The position numbers and the translations under genes are program-made. Under the pieces are notes generated by a model, which saw only the letters and a list, made by a program, of their open reading frames with translations, was not told the DNA's origin and made no database searches. Below are positions 58,001-64,000 of a DNA stretch of 64,000 bases, piece by piece. Origin of the DNA: Hyaloperonospora brassicae (lineage: Eukaryota > Oomycota > Peronosporomycetes > Peronosporales > Peronosporaceae). The DNA lies in contig CANTFL010000034.1 of assembly GCA_947650285.1 (NCBI GenBank), positions 1 to 64,000 on the forward strand, written 5' to 3'. The number at the start of each line of letters is the position of its first letter. The first letter of the stretch is position 1.

Positions 58001-61000
58001 ATTTATGTCCCTCCGTCGAACCCCACAATTAATGGGCGTGGGTATCGACACTGCCAAGTCGCATTAAAGCTTTCGGCTGTAGTGAAGAGGATCGAAATGT
58101 GTGGAAAGCAGATCCTGCTGCAACTAAAACTATTTTGCGATAGATATGAGATATTTATATGTGGTGTAACACACACCACAATCGCGTGCAACGCGATCTT
58201 TTAGAAGTGATCGTTAGTTACGTGATCTATGGTGCACGTTCTCGTGCACCGCAATCTGGGCATAAAAAGGTCAAGGTTATCTGGCGTCGACCATTGGATA
58301 CGACATAAGATTATACATCGACAGCACAAGGCGACACGTGGTTATCAATCCTAACAAACGAAATGGGCTTGGTCAGAAAATAAAACATTGCTTGGAGAAC
58401 ATCTAATAAATTTTTTTAATTGTCAGTACCTAACTTTCGTTTCTCTTTCCGTTATATACTGTTTGTACTTCAGACGTTTGAATAAATCATCGAAACTCAT
58501 AATGAAGATCACTCCTGTTTTATTTGGACAGAGAACAAGATATATACAAACCCGCTAATCTGTGATTGGACGTAGAATGCAAGATAGCGGGACGTTTTAA
58601 GTGGTCCCAAGGTCAAGCGGATCAAGTATCTATGTATTGGACAAGGCGAACCCGTAGAGATCAGGGTGAGATATATCGAGCATTCTACAAGTATACCCGT
58701 GGTCGTATGAAAGTGTTTATACAATTACCACCTTAAGTTTAATGGAGTCAAGTTTTCAACCGACACAAGTCTACCTAGAAGAATGCATACCACACTACCG
58801 ACGAATAAACAAGGTAAAGAATGTAACAAGCATAAACACGTAGTTCCCTTCTGGTAGTTTGTCTCTTGGACGGCAAGGGGTAGTCGGGGCAACAAAAATG
58901 ATGTGATCGCCAATCGACCACACACCCCTCCAGTCTGATGAATGAAATAAACCGTCGCTTGATACATGCGGTCCAAACTTTTCGGGAGATTTGAGTCCTG
59001 AAAGATTTGACTAGACAACGCTAATTAAGAAAGAACTTTGATGCAAGTATACGAAGTGTAAGGGAGAAGTATTCAAGTACGACGACTTCAAGAGACTGAA
59101 CCATCATAGAGGCTGACCAGCATCGAAAACGAAACAGGGGGTCCGGTACCCCGAACTGTACCGGCCGTGTCAAAAGCGAGATGTGCGTACATGTCAAGAT
59201 GTGCCTAGATGTCAAGATTTTCCTCATATGAGACCCGATAACATGGCGACTTGAGACGTTGGTAGAATGATCCGGGGCCTCTCTAAGAAAAAGGGTCACC
59301 TATCGGATTTCGCTTTATTGCGTGCTGAGGATGCGATGAGACCTACGATTTTGGGAAGCGCTATGAGAAACTTATTTACCTGAGTTGCCAGTCGTACAAG
59401 CTGCTAAGCAAGCCGAAAATTTCGGAGACAACCAAGAAGATAGAAAGTTAGGACACACGCCAGGTTTGAATATGGTAAGAACCAAGAGTTCTAATTTTTG
59501 TATCGTTAGATATATGAAGAAGCAGCTCATAGAGAATGGGAATATGTCAGCTAAGAAGATCGATAACGAATTAAGGATTGAAAATTATCTTATTATTCAT
59601 GTCGTTTTGTCATAAGCGTAATGATTGTAATCGAGAAGATGCGGTGATGAAATAGACCTTTTCGCGAGCGCATTTTAAAGTGTACTGGAAATAATATGCC
59701 CCACTTAGTGGTTTAAACAAATAAAAGCCTCGGGGAAGATCATCTACGATAGTTCGAGCTTCTCATTTGAATATGGCGCCGATTTATCTATATTGGATAC
59801 CGCTTTTGCTCGTAAGGTATTTTGATAAAATTAAAAAAGGAAACGACAGAAGTGCATTAGCATTGGGGAATCTGTGAACTAAACGAAGGAAGTACTTGCA
59901 TTAGATAACCCTGAATAGCAAATTGATGCATGTTTATCGTCTTTGTAGGCTTCATGCTGAACCAGGACGCAGTCTTATGAATGAACATCATGGACGACGG
60001 CATTCGACCTTGCTGTATAATTTATCGTGCAAACCTCTGAATGGAGGACCATGTATAGTACCATTGTCAGACGCAAAGATGGGGCAATATGCGCATATGC
60101 AAGTTTACGAATGTATTAAGATATATCTAAGAAGGTAGACCTCGTAAAAGTAGATGTTTGTCACGAGATAATAGCTGTTGGTCACCACCATGACCCGAAA
60201 TCTAGGACGCCGACATATATTTAAGAAGCCTAACGATATATTCGTAAATTGACAAGGCATGGCGACTTCCAAGGAAGGTATTTGCTTGGAGAAGAATCAA
60301 GCACTAAGCCTTGAGGTTCATCTCGGATTCCCTCGACAATACACTGGATTGTTGGATCTAGAGTACAAATCTGCCACCTACCAGGTAGACCCTTAGGTAG
60401 ATCCTCTGTACGTGTAAGTGGGGACGCTAATGAAAGAAATGCATCAAACGGTCCCTTCAAGCATTTAAGACGTCCAAAGGTACATGTATCCATTTAAAAC
60501 GTACCGCAATGAAATTTGACCGGTATAGAGGGATAATCGCGCAAGAAATTCGTGTATCACCGGGAAGCGAATCCTGAACAAAAAACTGTGTTAAAAAATA
60601 TCCGACCCAAAGAGGCCGCAGCCGACGATAGGAAAGTCATAATGGGCGAATCACGCTAGCAGATAATTAAGTGTGAACTTTCGAAAGTGTCTCGATTAAG
60701 GCCGAATAAATATCCGAAGGATGGGCAATTATACTCGCAATAAATACCGCACCTGAAACTACTAAGTTGAAGGATATACAAATTTCTTATACGCATGGGA
60801 ACACTCGTAAAGATGTGGACAGGCTGCGAAAAATAATCTGAACGAAGAGACATCTGTTAAGGGAAAAAGTTTGCTAATATCTGCATGATGGGCCATGCTT
60901 GGCATCGGTCTCGGAAATGAGAAGCCATTTACGCAGCGCTTTCATAAAGTAGCATCTCGACGTAGAGCGATGTTGGCCGCCCTGATCAAGGGACAGCTAT

Positions 61001-61230
61001 CTGCAAATACCTTTGAATTCTTAAGCTCAATTTGAGCCCAGACAATTGCAATTAGTGTGAAGTAAAACAGGATGGAAATTTGACTGTGATTTGACTAACG
61101 GTTGGTGAGCGAATAAACCAACTTATTGCATGTTTTATGGTTCTGATTAATTAATTATCGGAGGACTTGGATCGAGCATTGTGGTACGGTTCTCTGAACA
61201 TGACAAGCATATTTCGAGTAATCGAAATAA
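55060..61230. other. AT-rich, gene-poor stretch
   Basis: Nothing recognised with confidence. Frames at minus 58725-59018, minus 59021-59299, plus 59385-59615 and minus 60230-60493 lie in slightly less AT-rich sequence. They may be gag or protease parts of the decayed Gypsy element that follows, but no motif proves it. Confidence 0.4.
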
Positions 61231-61620
61231 ATAAAATGGCGAGACAAAGTTCGGCATTTATCAATCCATTATGATTGTTTAAATGAATTGGGGGTGTCAT
61301 TCAAGCTCGAGCATGCGTCTACAATGTATCAGCGACTGTTGAATAGTGCTCTATATTTAATGTTAAGCAAATTATATAGAATATAACAGACGGGTCAGGA
61401 GATCTGTTCTAGACGGCTTAAAACGATACATAGTCGGGTCACTCGAAACAGGGTGTACGGCTGTATATAAATGACATTTCGATTTCAGTCAAATAATATT
61501 TGTGTTATGCACGAAGGTGGAACGGCTATTGGATGTATGCGACTACTATAATATGTCGATCAATGCAGTCAAAAGTTCGTGTAGGTGTATGAAGGTCGAC
61601 TATCTCGGACATAGATAAAG
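61230..61620 (+). pseudogene. Degenerate Ty3/Gypsy reverse transcriptase
   Basis: Three ordered RT blocks are readable in different frames. At about 61,292 GVSFKLEHASTMYQRLLNSA corresponds to the MPFGL-NAP-TFQRLM block. At about 61,450 GVRLYINDISI corresponds to the YxDD block, with Asn in place of the first Asp. At about 61,517-61,614 KVERLLDVCDYYNMSINAVK and MKVDYLGHR correspond to the block ending RT. Stops and frame changes separate them. Neither RNase H, integrase nor LTRs were recognised nearby, so the element is a fragment. Confidence 0.7.
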
Positions 61621-62630
61621 AAAAGAGAAATAATTATTCATTAAAAGGACCTTTAATTAATGGTCGATTTCTGCTTTCAAATGACAATGAGAGCCATTAA
61701 GTTTTTATCTAAAAAATATTTATATTAAATTCGAATTTTTAATACTATGCCGTACATGCATTTATTCACTACGAATTGAGCAATTACATTTGTATGCATG
61801 GTAAAACAAATTGATAATTTGCGACTGTATTACCACTGAGAAAAAAGACAAATAAAGATGTTAACGCGGTAGGTAGCTTGTGTTATGCTTATAAATTATC
61901 CGACCACGGAAACAATTTTTGTTACATTTTGACCCGAACAAATCGTGTCTACTGTCGTGGCAAGTGATAGAAATATCTCGGCGTCACTAGTTTAAGATTT
62001 CGAAGGTCTACTGATGCCAATGAATTAACAAGCCACATTCTCAACTATAATTAACTGAATTACATCATCGTTATACAATAATCGTTAGCATTGTTGCGTA
62101 CATATAAAATTTTAATTTCCATGATGGTGGCCCGAACCCTTGAAGTAGTGACGAGACATTCAACATTAATGTGATTTGTCGAATGTGTCGCTTTGTAAGG
62201 GCGCTTTAAAAAAACTTTCTGATTATGCAAAAGGTACTTAGTAAGTGTGAATTGTAACACGGTTGACCTACAAAGTCTCACAATGGAACCCGACAAAGAA
62301 CTTAATGTATTAAATTTTAATGGTCGGATCGTGTGAAGCGAGGAAGAAGGGATTGTAGCGCTTACGTATAAACAATACCTACATAAATATCAGCCAAATT
62401 CGTCCCCACCTATTTCGATACATCTATGTGGTGAAGTTGTTCGAAGAACAATATACCTCGAGGTCGGCTTGGTGAAGAAGCAAGAGGTCACCCTCAGGAA
62501 AAGAGGCGTCTGCAGGAGATGGGACCTCGAAAGAGTTTGAAGCTGCATGAAAGAGCGGACCGCAGGACCAATCAAGGGGAAGACCGTTGCCAAGGTACCT
62601 GTTCAACGCTACCACTGAAGAATACCGCTG

Positions 62631-62763
62631 TCCCTCATCTGTAGACCTGCTCCCTCCTCGGTAGACCTGGGTCTCTTATTGGTAGACCCGGTGCCTCATC
62701 GGTCGATATGGGTCCTTCATCGGTAGACCTGGGTCCCTTTCTGGTATTTCGGGTCCCTCATCT
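62631..62763. repeat. 20-21-bp tandem repeat
   Basis: About six units of a TCGGTAGACCTGGGTCCCTCA type, with GTAGACC (or its variants) at about 62641, 62661, 62682, 62702, 62723 and 62743. It lies downstream of the decayed Gypsy RT, perhaps in an element's non-coding region. Confidence 0.75.
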
Positions 62764-62769
62764 TCTGGC

Positions 62770-64000
62770 TTATCTTCACCAGTCATATAAAGAGCTAGTG
62801 CATCGGACAAAGGTAGAGTAGAGAAGTTAAATAATAGGACTATAATGAATACTACTCAATTTGAGATCTACATGTTGCGTTGTCGTGCCTTAAGAGATAA
62901 ATTGTTAAGTCTGCCCGCCTGTTCCGGGGAAGGTATATACTTTAGCCGCTCGTTTAAAAGATAGTTATGTGGCGAGACCAAGTGCAAGTAGAACCCCAGT
63001 AGGTGTATGAAATGTGGACTCGTCAAGTAGTAACCCCTCTTTCATTATCCGATATCGGAAGCGGCAGTCCATCCTAGCGCTAATGGACCACGGAAAGGAC
63101 AGGATGCTACCACCTCTTTGATTATACGAAAGGCGAGAAGCGACATGCTCCTATATAATTTGATTGTAAGCCCTTCATCACCCAAGTCGATCGAGCGGCT
63201 ACCTACCGTCCCATCGAGGGGATCATTAACACTCGGGGCCCAAGGTCTTCCACTATCAAGGCAACACATCTCTGTCGTCGTCCGATTCTACAGAAGAGTA
63301 CAACCAGCCAGCCGCCGGATACACAAGGTGAGTCAAGCTTCATACACGGCATCGAGGTCCCCCCCCCCCTACGCAAGTCGGTATTCGGCACATTGAGTGT
63401 TTTAAGGGCTCCTCACGCAATTTTGAGACCTCACTCTATCACATCTTTTGCGAATGGGTATGGTAATGGTATTATTGATGGTCTCTAATCTGCTGGAACC
63501 TTCAAAGTGACGACGATAAATATTCTGTTGTGTTATAAATATTAGTCGTAAGGCGGGCGTTTGAGGTATTTGAGTGTAAGGTGTGAGGTGTGTCCTAAAA
63601 AGATACAAGGACTTCAGTAGGCTCTAGTTATAGCCTCTCATGGAATCGTACAATTGACCCACAGTTAATACCAGAGCGCAAAATAGATGGCCAGCACAGC
63701 TTTGCACCAGGCAAAGTGAGTCACGTTTCTGCCGAAGGGATATTGCCCAGACGTAGAACGGTTGATCGAGTAACTGGTCCCTAAATTATGCAACATTTTG
63801 GTCAAGGCATCTACGGTGACGCGGTCGCGGTCCTCTAATATGATTTTCGGGGGGGAACAGGCAAGAGAGGCGCAGCAACTCTAGGTGGGTCGAATTCGAA
63901 CGGCGCAAAAAGAAGAAGGCTGAGTTCGAGAAATGAAATCATATCTGGATGATGATCGGAGTGACCTTTTATTAGAGTTGCTAATACTGTAGGAATATGT
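62770..64000. other. Right end of the window, nothing certain
   Basis: Slightly richer in GC than the preceding 15 kb. Frames at plus 63118-63396 and minus 63203-63391 have no domain. A primer-site-like ACCAGAGCGCAAAATA occurs at 63670-63685. A retroelement could begin here and continue past the window. Confidence 0.35.

Overview
The window looks like an oomycete nuclear contig of the Phytophthora/downy mildew type. The genes are interrupted by short GT-AG introns (mostly 65-95 nt, often with GTACGT or GTGAG donors). The mobile elements are chromodomain Ty3/Gypsy and Ty1/Copia families, and there is a decayed M96-like coiled-coil gene, a family I know from oomycetes. The species cannot be named from the sequence alone.

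Positions 1-13,000 are the gene-bearing part. They hold a dispersed hairpin-rich repeat (1-235), a decayed unrecognised gene (1786-2449), and four intron-containing genes whose splicing I could follow. These are a PP2C phosphatase (minus, 3501-4821), a PA-domain/RING-H2 ubiquitin ligase (plus, 6283-7957), RNA polymerase I subunit RPA12 (plus, 8119-8570) and a CDK9/CDK12-like kinase with an RS tail (plus, 10393-12843). They are unrelated housekeeping or signalling genes, not a pathway.

Positions about 14,800-34,700 are a nest of retrotransposons. A minus-strand Ty1/Copia element is the oldest layer. Gypsy-A (15147-21320, plus) was inserted near the end of its RNase H region. Gypsy-B (24718-33810, plus) was inserted in its protease. 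Both insertion points can be checked: removing each Gypsy plus one copy of the 5-bp target duplication restores the Copia reading frame. A further repeat, related to positions 1-235, interrupts the Copia reverse transcriptase.

Gypsy-B is the unusual object. From LTR to LTR its sequence is built largely of adjacent short perfect hairpins. Its 3' part also carries an antisense reading frame of about 535 codons (32175 to 30571), ending in a leucine-zipper-like coiled coil and overlapping the chromodomain end of pol.

Positions 35,000-64,000 are AT-rich and gene-poor. One intact single-exon gene, an APMAP/strictosidine synthase-like protein (45625-46881), stands alone. Around it are a decayed Copia on plus (about 41.7-44.5 kb), a decayed M96-like gene on minus (47.3-48.2 kb), a possible Copia scrap near 54.8 kb, a decayed Gypsy reverse transcriptase at 61.2-61.6 kb and a 20-21-bp tandem repeat at 62.6 kb. 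Long stretches hold nothing I can recognise.
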